Source: Gp6-AA40 sp035571515 (GTDB lineage: Bacteria > Acidobacteriota > Vicinamibacteria > Vicinamibacterales > UBA2999). From it: DNA of 64,000 nucleotides. The notes below the pieces were generated by a model, which saw only the letters and a list, made by a program, of their open reading frames with translations, was not told the DNA's origin and made no database searches. The DNA lies in the NCBI GenBank assembly GCA_035571515.1, contig DATNCQ010000207.1, positions 1-64,000 on the forward strand. Reading direction: 5' to 3'. Numbering within the stretch: the stretch's first letter is position 1; every line of letters starts with the position of its first letter. Below are positions 8,330 through 19,838 of the stretch, in pieces. The position numbers were made by a program, and so were the translations under genes.

Positions 8330-8663
8330 GCTTGCCGGGTGCCTCCAGCCCCGCGAACACGGGACGCCGAAGCCGGCCGTCCCTCGTCCAGCCCGAGAAC
8401 TGTACTCGTACCGCGAGGGTGGGCTTCACCCAGTGGGCGCGCTCCTTCGTGTCGGGGACGACGGCGAACGGCGAGGTTCTCGTCTTGTGCCCGCGCAATT
8501 GCTTCCAGACGAGGCCCAGCTGCGCGTCGGTGAAGCCCGACGCCGCGCGTCCGACGTAGCGCAGCTCGCCCTGGTCGCCCATGAGGCCCAGGAGCAGCGA
8601 CCCGAAGAACGGACGGGAGCCGCGCGGCTCGGTCCAGCCGCCGACGATGCAGGTGTGGGTCAT
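8262..8663 (-). CDS. OB-fold domain of ATP-dependent DNA ligase (LigD type), without nucleotidyltransferase domain
   Basis: The 133-aa protein matches only the C-terminal OB-fold of LigD-type ligases: CIVGGWTEPRGSRPFFG, LRYVGRAASGF, HWVKPTLAVRVQFSGWT and DGRLRRPVFAGL. The adenylation domain with its KxDG lysine is absent, and nothing like it occurs in this window. The ATG at 8663 overlaps the ku stop as TGATG, so translation is probably coupled to ku; this argues for a maintained gene rather than a random remnant. The last 27 residues overlap the start of the polymerase gene. It may supply an OB module to a ligase encoded elsewhere, or be what is left of a LigD after deletion. Confidence 0.8.
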   Translation of the reverse strand: MTHTCIVGGWTEPRGSRPFFGSLLLGLMGDQGELRYVGRAASGFTDAQLGLVWKQLRGHKTRTSPFAVVPDTKERAHWVKPTLAVRVQFSGWTRDGRLRRPVFAGLEAPGKHGRRERTHKEHSPIAADTTRRD

Positions 8664-9505
8664 CAGGCGGCGTGCGATCGTTTGCGGGCGCGCGCCGTCG
8701 TTTTCTGCGCGCGAGCGGTCTTCTTCTTGCCGCCACCGGTCCCTTGCAGCGACTGCCGCAGCCGCTCCATCAGGTCCACCACGTCGGCGTTCCGCGGCTC
8801 GACGTGATCGACGAGGTGCGCCTCCTTGCCTTTGAGCTTGGCCTTGATGATCTTCATCAGGTTCTCGCGGTACTCGTCGGTGTACTGCGCGGGGTCCCAC
8901 TTGTCTTCGAGGTTCTCGACGAGCGTCCGCGCCATCTGCAGCTCGGGCTTCCGAATGTCCTTCGCGGGCGGGAAGTGGTACTCGCGGACGTCGACGAGCT
9001 CCTCGGCGTAGCGCATGAGCGTCAGCACCATCGCGTCGCCGGCCACTTCGAGGGCCGCGAGGTGCTGTGCCTCGCGCAGCACGATCGTCGCGATGCCGAC
9101 GAGGCCGGTCTCCTTGATCGCTTCGCGCAGCAGCGCGTACGCGCGTTCGCCGCCTTTGGCTGGCACCAGGTAATAGGCGCTCTCGAAGAAGCGGTCGTCG
9201 ATCTCGTCGGGCTTGACGAAGCTGCGGATGTCGACCGTGCGGCTCTTCTCGAGCGCGGCGGTCTTGAAATCGTCCTTCGTCAGGACGACGAAGCGTCCTT
9301 TCTGGTACTCATAGCCCTTGACGAGCTCGTCCCACGCGACGGGCTTGCCTTCGCGCGCGCAGACGCGCTCGAAGCGCACGGGCGACTTGTCTTCTGCGTG
9401 AAGCATCCGGAAGCGGGGCCGCGAATCGCGGACCGCGGTGTGCAGCTCGACCGGGATATTGACGAGGCCGAACGCGATCGACCCCTTCCACAATGCACGC
9501 GCCAT
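8663..9505 (-). CDS. ku: Ku protein, non-homologous end joining
   Basis: Bacterial Ku, the homodimeric ring that binds double-strand ends and recruits LigD. It starts MARALWKGSIAFGLVNIPVEL, a canonical Ku N-terminus, followed by FRMLHAEDKSPVRFERVC, GYEYQKGRFVVLTKDDF and ESAYYLVPAKGGERAYALL. At 280 aa with a basic Lys/Arg/Ala tail it has the usual length. I rejected an upstream start at 9544 because its extra residues (MELGAWSLHTLWF) are translated heptamer repeat. First gene of the operon ku, OB-fold ligase, polymerase; both junctions overlap. Confidence 0.95.
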   Translation of the reverse strand: MARALWKGSIAFGLVNIPVELHTAVRDSRPRFRMLHAEDKSPVRFERVCAREGKPVAWDELVKGYEYQKGRFVVLTKDDFKTAALEKSRTVDIRSFVKPDEIDDRFFESAYYLVPAKGGERAYALLREAIKETGLVGIATIVLREAQHLAALEVAGDAMVLTLMRYAEELVDVREYHFPPAKDIRKPELQMARTLVENLEDKWDPAQYTDEYRENLMKIIKAKLKGKEAHLVDHVEPRNADVVDLMERLRQSLQGTGGGKKKTARAQKTTARARKRSHAA

Positions 9506-9520
9506 GAACCAGAGCGTGTG

Positions 9521-9588
9521 CAAGCTCCAAGCCCCAAGCTCCAATTCGAACCCACTTGGAGCTTGGATCTTGGAACTTGGAGCTTGAT
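9521..9588. repeat. Heptamer element with opposed arms upstream of ku
   Basis: Left arm from 9521: CAAGCTC, CAAGCCC, CAAGCTC, CAATTCG. Right arm from 9554: ACTTGGA, GCTTGGA, TCTTGGA, ACTTGGA, GCTTG. The arms are inverted copies around a short loop and can fold into a long hairpin. The element fills the gap between ku and the DUF2934 gene. Confidence 0.85.
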
Positions 9589-9589
9589 C

Positions 9590-9874
9590 TTAACTGGACC
9601 GGCGCGAACGCAGCTCGCGCTCCGCCTCGACCCAATCGTCGAAATCCTGCCCGTCGCTGCCGCCGCGGCGCAGGTAGCGGTGATACGCGGCCTCGGCGAT
9701 TTCGTCGTAGGTCGGGTTGTCGTTCCCGTTCGGCGCGGTCCCCGCGCCTGAGGAGGCGGACCTGTCGGCGGCCGCATCAGCGGAAGCGGATCGCGGCGAC
9801 GCTGATCGCGCGGGACCTCGGCTTCGCGAGCGGGTCGTCGGTTTGTCGTTTGGTGTACTGGTGGTTCTGGGCAC
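9590..9874 (-). CDS. DUF2934 domain protein
   Basis: 94 aa. The C-terminal half PTYDEIAEAAYHRYLRRGG, then FDDWVEAERELRSR, is the DUF2934 signature, a short domain of unknown function common in soil bacteria. The first half is low-complexity Ser/Ala/Arg. I chose GTG at 9874 because AGGAG lies nine bases before it; an earlier GTG at 9901 has no such site. It lies immediately upstream of ku but a heptamer element separates them, so co-transcription is uncertain. Confidence 0.75.
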   Translation of the reverse strand: MPRTTSTPNDKPTTRSRSRGPARSASPRSASADAAADRSASSGAGTAPNGNDNPTYDEIAEAAYHRYLRRGGSDGQDFDDWVEAERELRSRRSS

Positions 9875-10046
9875 GGCGGGCAACTCCTGTGAAGCGATCA
9901 CATTGTAGTCAACGGGACCATGTATTCAACGGCGTGACAACGCCGTCTCGACCGTGTGTCGTCCTCTCGTGTGCCAGCTCGTCCGCTCGAGTCCGACGTT
10001 GCAGTCTTAACGGCAAGTCGTGCCGAATCGGAGACGACGCGATCCG

Positions 10047-13406
<3,360 letters not shown>

Positions 13407-13430
13407 GTCGAATCTCGCCGTTCGCGAGCC

Positions 13431-15584
13431 TCAGGGCGTCCCCGAGCGTGCCGAGGGGCGGACGACGAGAATGTGCGCCACCCGCTCGCTCGGATCCAGC
13501 TTCACGAAATTCCATTCACCGCGCCAGGCGTACTTCGCGCCGTCGAGCAGGTCCTCGACGACGTAGCGCTCGCGCGCGCCGATGCCCATCTCCCAGATCG
13601 GCACCTGCACCCACCCCTGCTGCGTCCAGTGCGGGTCGGTGTTGGCGACGACGAGCACGCGCCCCGCCGGATGCCATTTGCCGAACCACACCAAGTTCGG
13701 GTTGTCGGCCTGGTAGAAGCTCAACGTGGCGTTCTGCTGCAGCGCGGGCTGCTGGCGGCGGATGGCGTTGACGCGCGCGATCAGCTCGCGGAGGCTGTCG
13801 GCCTGGTTCCAGTCGCGCGGCTTGATCTGGTACTTCTCGGAGTCGAGATACTCCTCGGAGCCTTTCTTCACCGGCTCGTTCTCGCACAGCTCGAAGCCGC
13901 TGTAGATGCCGTAGCTCGCGGCGAGCGTGGCGGCGAGGATCAGCCGTACCTCGAATGCCGCGCGCCCGCCGGTCTGCAGGTACTCGTGCAGGATGTCGGG
14001 CGTGTTGGCGAAGAAGTTCGGCCGCATGTACTCCTGCAGCTCGGTCTTGGTCAGCTCGTTGAGGTAGTCGCGCAGCTCGTGCGCCGAGTTGCGCCAGGTG
14101 AAATACGTGTACGACTGGTTGAAGCCGGCCTTCGCCAGGTAGCGCATCACCGTCGGGCGGGTGAACGCCTCCGCCAGGAAGATCGTGTCCGGGTGGTCGC
14201 GGCGGATCTCCGCGATGACCCATTCCCAGAAGCGGAACGACTTGGTGTGCGGGTTGTCGACGCGGAACGTGCGGACGCCGTGGCCGATCCAGAAGAGGAA
14301 GACGTCCTTCAGCGCGTTCCAGAGCGATTCCCATTCCGCCGACTCGAAGTCGATCGGATAGATGTCCTGGTATTTCTTCGGCGGGTTTTCCGCGTACTTG
14401 ATCGAGCCGTCCGGGCGATGGCGGAACCAGCCCGGGTGCTCGCGCACCCACGGGTGATCGGGCGATGCCTGGAACGCGATGTCGAGCGCGACGTCCATGC
14501 CGAGACGGTTGGCGAGCCGGACGAAGCGATCGAAGTCGTCGAGCGTGCCGAGGCCCGGCTCGATGGCGGTGTGTCCGCCGGCCGCGGAACCGATCGCCCA
14601 CGGGCTGCCCGGGTCGCCCGCCCCGGCGGCGAGCGCGTTGTTGCGCCCCTTGCGGTGCGTCTCGCCGATCGGGTGCACCGGCGGCAGGTAGACGATGTCG
14701 AAGCCCATCGCCGCGATGTCGCTGAGCCGCGACTCGGCTTCGCGGAACGTCCCGCTGCGCGACGGATCGCTCGTGACCGAGCGCGGGAACATCTCGTACC
14801 ACGCGCCAAAGGTCGCGCGCACCGTATCGACCCGGCAGATGAGCGTGCGGTCGTAGGTCGTCGAGGCGGTGCGGTCGGGCCGCGCGTCCATCAGCGCGCG
14901 CAGCGACGGGTCTTTCGCCGCCCAGACGCGCGCGACCTGTGGGCTCGCGCCGCGCAGCATGTCGGCGATCTCGACCAGGCGCAGGTTCTCACCGAGGGAA
15001 GACGGACCCGCCTGCGCGGCCGCCTGCTGAACGATCTCCGCGCCTTCGAGCAACTCGCTCGACACGTCCTGCCCCGCGTCGGCCTTGGCGACGAGCCCCT
15101 TCAGCCACGACCCGAAGCGATCGACCCACGCTTCGACGGTGTACTCGTAGTCGCCGGGGGCCGTGACGGTGAAGGTCCCCTCCCAGCGATCGTTGTCGCG
15201 TGCGATGAGCCGAACTTCGTGCCACGCCGGGTCTGGCGGGTCCGAAAGGACCCGCCCTACATCTGTACGACCCGCCTGGGCGGAAGGACGTGGGGCGGGT
15301 TCGGCCGAGCGCGGGTCACCAGGCGATGGCCGACCCGCCGGAACGCGTCGGTACTTCACCACCCCCGCCAGCAGATCGTGGCCGTCGGCGAAGATGTCCG
15401 CGCTCACCGTCACCGCCTCGCCGCAGCTGCGCTTGATGGGGAAGCGGCCGCCGTCGATCTCCGGCCAGACGCGCTCGACGATGACACGGCCACGCGAGCG
15501 AAGCCCCGGGCCGGCCTTCTCTCGAGCGGACGCCGGGTCGGTCTCCACCTGTGTCCCGGGCGAGCGAAGCGAATCGAGGGGCAT
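13431..15584 (-). CDS. glgE: Alpha-1,4-glucan:maltose-1-phosphate maltosyltransferase (GlgE)
   Basis: GH13 family enzyme that extends alpha-1,4-glucan with maltosyl units from maltose-1-phosphate. An N-terminal beta-sandwich (residues about 34-160: RVIVERVWPEIDGGRFPIKR, VSADIFADGHD, YEYTVEAWVDRFGSW) precedes the catalytic barrel with D443 (FRVDNPHTK) and E472 (FLAEAFTRP) and the GlgE-type KSFRFWEWVI. 717 aa. The start at 15584 overlaps the glgX stop as TGATG, indicating translational coupling. Residues about 81-119 are a Pro/Arg-rich insert between YRR and AWHEVRL, partly coded by a palindromic repeat; the N-terminal 33 residues also look non-homologous. It sits between glgX and treS/mak, the complete route from trehalose to glucan apart from a branching enzyme. 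Confidence 0.95.
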   Translation of the reverse strand: MPLDSLRSPGTQVETDPASAREKAGPGLRSRGRVIVERVWPEIDGGRFPIKRSCGEAVTVSADIFADGHDLLAGVVKYRRVPAGRPSPGDPRSAEPAPRPSAQAGRTDVGRVLSDPPDPAWHEVRLIARDNDRWEGTFTVTAPGDYEYTVEAWVDRFGSWLKGLVAKADAGQDVSSELLEGAEIVQQAAAQAGPSSLGENLRLVEIADMLRGASPQVARVWAAKDPSLRALMDARPDRTASTTYDRTLICRVDTVRATFGAWYEMFPRSVTSDPSRSGTFREAESRLSDIAAMGFDIVYLPPVHPIGETHRKGRNNALAAGAGDPGSPWAIGSAAGGHTAIEPGLGTLDDFDRFVRLANRLGMDVALDIAFQASPDHPWVREHPGWFRHRPDGSIKYAENPPKKYQDIYPIDFESAEWESLWNALKDVFLFWIGHGVRTFRVDNPHTKSFRFWEWVIAEIRRDHPDTIFLAEAFTRPTVMRYLAKAGFNQSYTYFTWRNSAHELRDYLNELTKTELQEYMRPNFFANTPDILHEYLQTGGRAAFEVRLILAATLAASYGIYSGFELCENEPVKKGSEEYLDSEKYQIKPRDWNQADSLRELIARVNAIRRQQPALQQNATLSFYQADNPNLVWFGKWHPAGRVLVVANTDPHWTQQGWVQVPIWEMGIGARERYVVEDLLDGAKYAWRGEWNFVKLDPSERVAHILVVRPSARSGTP
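15235..15256. repeat. Family A palindrome inside glgE
   Basis: Stem GGCGGGTCC, loop GAAA, stem GGACCCGCC, followed by CTACAT. It codes for residues 110-117 (GRVLSDPP). A second, looser inverted pair (GGCGGGTTCGGCC with GGCCGACCCGCC) lies within 15294-15339 in the same inserted segment. Confidence 0.85.
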
Positions 15585-17779
15585 CAGCGCGTGCCCTGGA
15601 GCGCCATGGGATCCCCGGCCTCGGCCTCCTCGTGATCCGAGGCGCGTCGATGACGCCGATGCTTTTCGAGCGTGAACAGGACGACCGTCCGTCCCTGCAG
15701 CGCGTACTTCGTCCCGCCGGGAAAGCGCGCGTCGGGCGGATGCGGATCGATGGTGTCGAAGACGCGCCCCCACTCGTGCCCCTCTTCCGCCGCCGGCAGC
15801 ACGAACGGCACCGACTCGAAGTGCGCGTTGAGCAGGATGAGCAGCGTGTCGCCCGACACGAGCTGCCCGTGCTCGTCGATGTCGCCGATGGCGTTGCCGA
15901 CCATCAGCACGCCGAGCGATCGCACGAACGGCGCGTTCCACGCGATGTCGGTCATCTCGCGGCCGCTCGGGTCGAGCCAGTAGATGTCCTTGACCTCGGC
16001 GCCGCGAATCGAGCGGCCCTGGAAGTACTTGCGGCGCGTCAGCGTCGGCTGCGAGCGGCGGAAGTGCACGAGGCGGCGCGTGAACGCCAGGAAGCCGCGC
16101 TGCTCGGGCGTCAGGTCCCAGGCCGTCCAGCTCAGATCGCTGTCCTGGCAGTAGGCGTTGTTGTTCCCGTACTGGGTCCGTCCGATCTCGTCGCCGCCGC
16201 TGATCATCGGAACGCCGACCGAGAGCAGGAGCGACGCCATCAGGTTGCGCTTCTGCTGTTCCCGCAGCTTGAGGATGCGCGCGTCCCTCGTCGGTCCCTC
16301 GGCGCCGCAGTTCCAGCTCAGGTTCGAGCTCTCGCCATCCTGGTTGTCGTCGCCGTTGGCCTCGTTGTGCTTCTGGTTGTAGCTGACCAGGTCCTGCAGC
16401 GTGAACCCGTCGTGCGACGTGATGAAGTTGATGCTCGCGTACGGCCGGCGCCCGCTGTGCTCGTAGAGGTCGTTGCTCCCCGCGATGCGGGTCGCCACCT
16501 CGGCGACGCCGCGATCGTCTCCCCGCCAGAACGCGCGCATCGCGTCGCGATACTTGCCGTTCCACTCGGTCCACAGCACCGGGAAGTTGCCGACCTGGTA
16601 GCCGCCCGCGCCGAGGTCCCACGGCTCCGCGATCAGCTTCACCTGCGACAGCACGGGATCCTGGTGGACGATGTCGAAGAAGGCGCCGAGTCGATCGACC
16701 TCGTACAGCTCGCGCGCCAGCGTGCTCGCCAGGTCGAACCGGAAGCCGTCGACGTGCATGTCGAGGACCCAGTAGCGCAGGCTGTCCATGATCAGCTGCA
16801 GCACCTGGGGGCTGCGCATGTTCAGCGTGTTGCCGCAGCCGGTGAAGTCCAGGTAGTAGCGCTTGTCGTCGGGCACGAGCCGGTAATACGACCGGTTGTC
16901 CACGCCGCGCAGCGACAGCGTCGGCCCCAGATGGTTCCCTTCCGCGGTGTGGTTGTAGACGACGTCCAGGATCACCTCGAGGCCCGCGCTGTGCAGCGCC
17001 TTCACCATCCGCTTGAACTCGCGCACGGACTGCTCGGGCGATCCCGACGCGGCATACCGGATGTCGGGCGCGAAGAACGCCTGCGTGTTGTAGCCCCAGT
17101 AGTTCGACAGGCCGCGCTCGACCAGGTGGCGATCGTAGGCGTGATGGTGCACGGGCATCAGCTCGACGGCGGTGACGCCGAGCCGCTGCAGGTGCTCGAT
17201 CGCCGCCTCCGTCGTCAGCGCCTCGTAGGTGCCGCGCAGCGGCTCGGGCACGTTCGGGTGCAGCTTGGTGAACCCCTTCACGTGCATCTCGTAGATGACC
17301 GTCTCGTGCCACGGCGTGCGCGGCGGACGATCGTCGCCCCACGTGAACGCCGGATCGATCACCGCCGCGAGCGACGCGAACGCGCCGTTGTCGCGCGCAT
17401 CGAACGACAGATCGCCCCGCGGGTCGCCAATCGTATAGCCGAACACCGCATCGTCCCACCGCACTTGGCGCCCGATCGACTTCGCATACGGGTCGAGGAC
17501 GACCTTGTTCGGGTTGAATCGGTGCCCGGCGCCCGGATCGTACGGCCCGTGCACACGATAGCCGTACAGCTGTCCCGGGCGCACGTCGGGCAGGTAGCCG
17601 TGCCAGACCATGTCGGTGTGCTCGGGAAGGGTGACGCAGATGGTCGCGCTCGAGGCGTCAGCCGAGTCGAAGAGGCAGAGATCCACCCGCGTCGCGTGCG
17701 CCGAGAAGAGCGCGAAGTTCACCCCGATGCCGGTCCAGGTCGCACCGAGGGGGTACGGTTGACCTGGCCAGACGCGCAT
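15584..17779 (-). CDS. glgX: Glycogen debranching enzyme (GlgX, isoamylase type)
   Basis: Hydrolyses alpha-1,6 branches of alpha-glucan. The N-terminal CBM48-type domain (LGATWTGIGVNFALFSAHA) is followed by a GH13 barrel with YNHTAEGNHLGPTLSLRG, the nucleophile D349 (GFRFDLAST) and the acid/base E385 (LIAEPWDLG), and then SHDGFTLQDLVSYN. 731 aa, normal for GlgX. First gene of the glucan operon; its stop overlaps the glgE start. Debranching next to GlgE and TreS/Mak suggests a cycle between trehalose, maltose-1-phosphate and storage or capsular glucan. Confidence 0.95.
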   Translation of the reverse strand: MRVWPGQPYPLGATWTGIGVNFALFSAHATRVDLCLFDSADASSATICVTLPEHTDMVWHGYLPDVRPGQLYGYRVHGPYDPGAGHRFNPNKVVLDPYAKSIGRQVRWDDAVFGYTIGDPRGDLSFDARDNGAFASLAAVIDPAFTWGDDRPPRTPWHETVIYEMHVKGFTKLHPNVPEPLRGTYEALTTEAAIEHLQRLGVTAVELMPVHHHAYDRHLVERGLSNYWGYNTQAFFAPDIRYAASGSPEQSVREFKRMVKALHSAGLEVILDVVYNHTAEGNHLGPTLSLRGVDNRSYYRLVPDDKRYYLDFTGCGNTLNMRSPQVLQLIMDSLRYWVLDMHVDGFRFDLASTLARELYEVDRLGAFFDIVHQDPVLSQVKLIAEPWDLGAGGYQVGNFPVLWTEWNGKYRDAMRAFWRGDDRGVAEVATRIAGSNDLYEHSGRRPYASINFITSHDGFTLQDLVSYNQKHNEANGDDNQDGESSNLSWNCGAEGPTRDARILKLREQQKRNLMASLLLSVGVPMISGGDEIGRTQYGNNNAYCQDSDLSWTAWDLTPEQRGFLAFTRRLVHFRRSQPTLTRRKYFQGRSIRGAEVKDIYWLDPSGREMTDIAWNAPFVRSLGVLMVGNAIGDIDEHGQLVSGDTLLILLNAHFESVPFVLPAAEEGHEWGRVFDTIDPHPPDARFPGGTKYALQGRTVVLFTLEKHRRHRRASDHEEAEAGDPMALQGTR

Positions 17780-17808
17780 GGAACCACGTCTGCATCAAGA
17801 AGATTGCC

Positions 17809-18033
17809 ATGCAGGACATCTTTATCGTTCACCCCGACGGGCATACCTCAGCAGATCTGATTCCCGGCGCGCGCGAGAGGTCAACGCTGACTCATCGGCA
17901 GCCGGGCGCGATTGGCGGCGACCCGTACGGCACTGATACGCCGACGGCGCCCGCGGACTGGGAGGACGAGGCCACGCGCCGAGAGCATGAGCTGGATGGG
18001 GGCGGCGCCCAACGCGAGAGGAGCCGATCGTGA
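17809..18033 (+). CDS. Small hypothetical protein, 74 aa
   Basis: Hydrophilic ORF starting MQDIFIVHPDGHTSADLIPG with an acidic middle (ADWEDEATRREHELD). No family recognised. It starts 29 bases from the divergent glgX start and its stop overlaps the next small ORF as GTGA, an operon-like arrangement that mildly supports both. The ribosome site is weak (AAGAAG). Could be spurious. Confidence 0.35.
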   Translation: MQDIFIVHPDGHTSADLIPGARERSTLTHRQPGAIGGDPYGTDTPTAPADWEDEATRREHELDGGGAQRERSRS

Positions 18034-18269
18034 GCAGCAAATCGAAGATCAGCGGGCCGGGTGCGGCCGATTTTCTCACCGCGCAGAGGGGTGTGGACCT
18101 TCCGGAAACGGATTCATCGAAGGGGATGGGACAGACACGTGGCGAAGGGATCGTGAACGATGCGGCCGACCTCGAGCCGGATCTCGAGGCGCCCGATCCG
18201 GACGCGACCCGCGAGCAGTCGATTGGCGGAGCTATTCCGCCAGGCCGTGACGAACAGCGTAATGAGTAA
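18030..18269 (+). CDS. Small hypothetical protein, 79 aa
   Basis: Acidic, probably disordered protein (DAADLEPDLEAPDPDATREQ) starting MSSKSKISGPGAADFLTAQ. A GAGAGGAG ribosome site precedes the GTG start, and the start overlaps the stop of the previous ORF by four bases. Its end overlaps the convergent response-regulator gene by 38 bases. No family recognised. Confidence 0.5.
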   Translation: MSSKSKISGPGAADFLTAQRGVDLPETDSSKGMGQTRGEGIVNDAADLEPDLEAPDPDATREQSIGGAIPPGRDEQRNE

Positions 18270-18927
18270 GCTCGGCGTTGGTGCGCATCTTCATCTTTTC
18301 GAGGACGCGCGCCCGATAGGTGCTGACCGTTTTGACGCTCAGCGTGAGCTCCGTCGCGATTTCTGACACCGTCTTGCCTCCGCCAATCATGCGGAGGACC
18401 TGGTATTCGCGGTCCGACAGCCGCTCGTGAGGGCGGTCCTCGCGATCGGGGTGAAGCCCGAGCGCGACCCGCTCCAGGACGTCGGGGCCGAAGTACTTGC
18501 CGCCGCGCGCCAGTTTCGACACGGCGGTGACCAATTCGGCGTCGGCGGCGTCCTTGGTCAGGTAGCCCGACGCGCCCGCGGCAATCGCCCGCCGCGCGAA
18601 CTGATCCGCCGTGTGCATGCTCAGGATCAGGACGGGGAGGCGCGGGCGAAGCTCGCGCACGCGCTTCAGCACGTCGAGCCCGCTGCCGTCCGGCAGCGAG
18701 AGGTCGAGCACCATCACGTTCCAGACGTGCGAGTGCAGCGAGGCAATCGCGTCGCGGCCGCACCCTACTTCGTGGATGATCGCGCCGGAAAAGGCGTCGG
18801 CGAGGATGTCGCGCAGGCCGCGGCGCACGATCGGATGATCGTCCACGAGCATGACGCGCAGCGACGAGGGCCTGGCGGTCGTCTCCGCATCGCGCGGCGG
18901 CGAATCGTAGCGCAGCGTCGTGGTCAT
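18232..18927 (-). CDS. NarL/FixJ-family response regulator
   Basis: Transcription regulator with an N-terminal receiver domain (residues about 23-140; acidic pair LVDDH, phosphoacceptor D75 in VMVLDLSLPDGSG, K in YLTKDA) and a C-terminal LuxR-type helix-turn-helix (LSDREYQVLRMIGGGKTVSEIA, then LSVKTVSTYRARVLEKM). 231 aa. Its start overlaps the stop of the histidine kinase by four bases (ATGA), so the two form a cognate pair made from one message. Targets are unknown. Confidence 0.93.
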   Translation of the reverse strand: MTTTLRYDSPPRDAETTARPSSLRVMLVDDHPIVRRGLRDILADAFSGAIIHEVGCGRDAIASLHSHVWNVMVLDLSLPDGSGLDVLKRVRELRPRLPVLILSMHTADQFARRAIAAGASGYLTKDAADAELVTAVSKLARGGKYFGPDVLERVALGLHPDREDRPHERLSDREYQVLRMIGGGKTVSEIATELTLSVKTVSTYRARVLEKMKMRTNAELTHYAVRHGLAE

Positions 18928-19721
18928 GCGGTCGGCCGCCGCCCGGGATCCGGGATCCGGGCTGCGGGATCCGCCGTGTCATGTCCTTGGTTTTCGCGGA
19001 TCCCGGATCCCGGATCCCGGCCGGTTGCCTCCAACGGCAGCGTCAACAGCACCCGCGTGCCGTGGTTGGGCCGGCTCGTGATCCGCAGCGCCCCGCCCAG
19101 CTTGCGCGCCCGCTCGCTCATGCCGAGCAGCCCCAGCGACCGCACGTTCAGCCCCGGCCGCGGGATGCCGACGCCGTTGTCGCTCACGTAGACGATCAGG
19201 CGGCCGCGCCGCGTGGTGCCGACGGTCGTGGAAATGCGGCTCGCATGGGCGTGTCGGACCGCATTGGTCAATGCTTCCTCGAACACGCGGAACGCCGCGG
19301 TCGCGATCTCGGTGTCGACGGCCTCGGTCACGCGCGCCGCAACGGGCATCGCGATGCCGGCAATCGCCGACATCCGCCGCGCCTCGTACTCGATGGCGCC
19401 TCCCAGGTCACGGTGGTCCAGGTGCGGCGGGCGCAGCCCGGTCGCAATCCGGCGCACCATCGCGATGCCGAGATCGATCTGCCCGACCGCCGACTGCAGG
19501 CGGTCCACGACGTCGCCGGGGGTCTTCAGCTCCCGCAGCCGGCGGACGGTCGTCACGAAATCCAGCTTGATGCAGGTGAGCAGCTGCCCGAGCTCGTCGT
19601 GCAGCTCGCGGGCGATGCGCGTCCGTTCTTCCTCGCGCATCTGCTCGAGCCGCTCGGCCAGCGCCGCGTCGAGGTCCGGGGCGGGGGTAATGGGCAGTTT
19701 CAAGGTCTGCACTTTTAACAC
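18924..19721 (-). CDS. NarL-type sensor histidine kinase without a sensory domain
   Basis: Partner of the adjacent response regulator. A HisKA_3 dimerisation/phosphoacceptor helix with H41 (RIARELHDELGQLL) starts almost at the N-terminus, followed by an HATPase_c domain (EALTNAVRHAHA, VSDNGVGIPRPG, GLLGMSERARKLGG, TRVLLTLPLE). No transmembrane or PAS segment is visible, so it is cytosolic and either receives its signal from a partner or has lost its sensor. From about residue 233 the chain is unusual: GRDPGSGIRENQG and ARIPDPGRRP are translations of GGGATCC-type heptamers. The GTG start at 19721 has little support; the first 20 residues are uncertain. Confidence 0.85.
   Translation of the reverse strand: MLKVQTLKLPITPAPDLDAALAERLEQMREEERTRIARELHDELGQLLTCIKLDFVTTVRRLRELKTPGDVVDRLQSAVGQIDLGIAMVRRIATGLRPPHLDHRDLGGAIEYEARRMSAIAGIAMPVAARVTEAVDTEIATAAFRVFEEALTNAVRHAHASRISTTVGTTRRGRLIVYVSDNGVGIPRPGLNVRSLGLLGMSERARKLGGALRITSRPNHGTRVLLTLPLEATGRDPGSGIRENQGHDTADPAARIPDPGRRPTA
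18945..19018. repeat. GGATCC heptamer element with opposed arms, inside histidine kinase 3' end
   Basis: The left arm has GGGATCC at 18945, 18952 and 18966 plus one degenerate unit. The right arm has GGATCCC at 18998, 19005 and 19012. The loop is 25 bases. It codes for the tail of the histidine kinase. Confidence 0.85.
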
Positions 19722-19838
19722 GGCAGGCCCTTTTGTGCTTGTTTGTCAGAAATTGTCCGACAAGAGGCGGGCGTGCCGCCGACAGCCGCGGGGCGGCTGC
19801 ACACGGATAATCGACGAGGTTCAAAATTGTGTGCAGAT

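Noticed and set aside
9506..9544. Longer Ku start
   Set aside because: Extra residues are translated heptamers; the Ku family starts at MARALWKGS.
18945..19018. Cluster of restriction sites (GGATCC) as a biological signal
   Set aside because: GGATCC recurs because of the heptamer unit; other arrays with the same period lack it.
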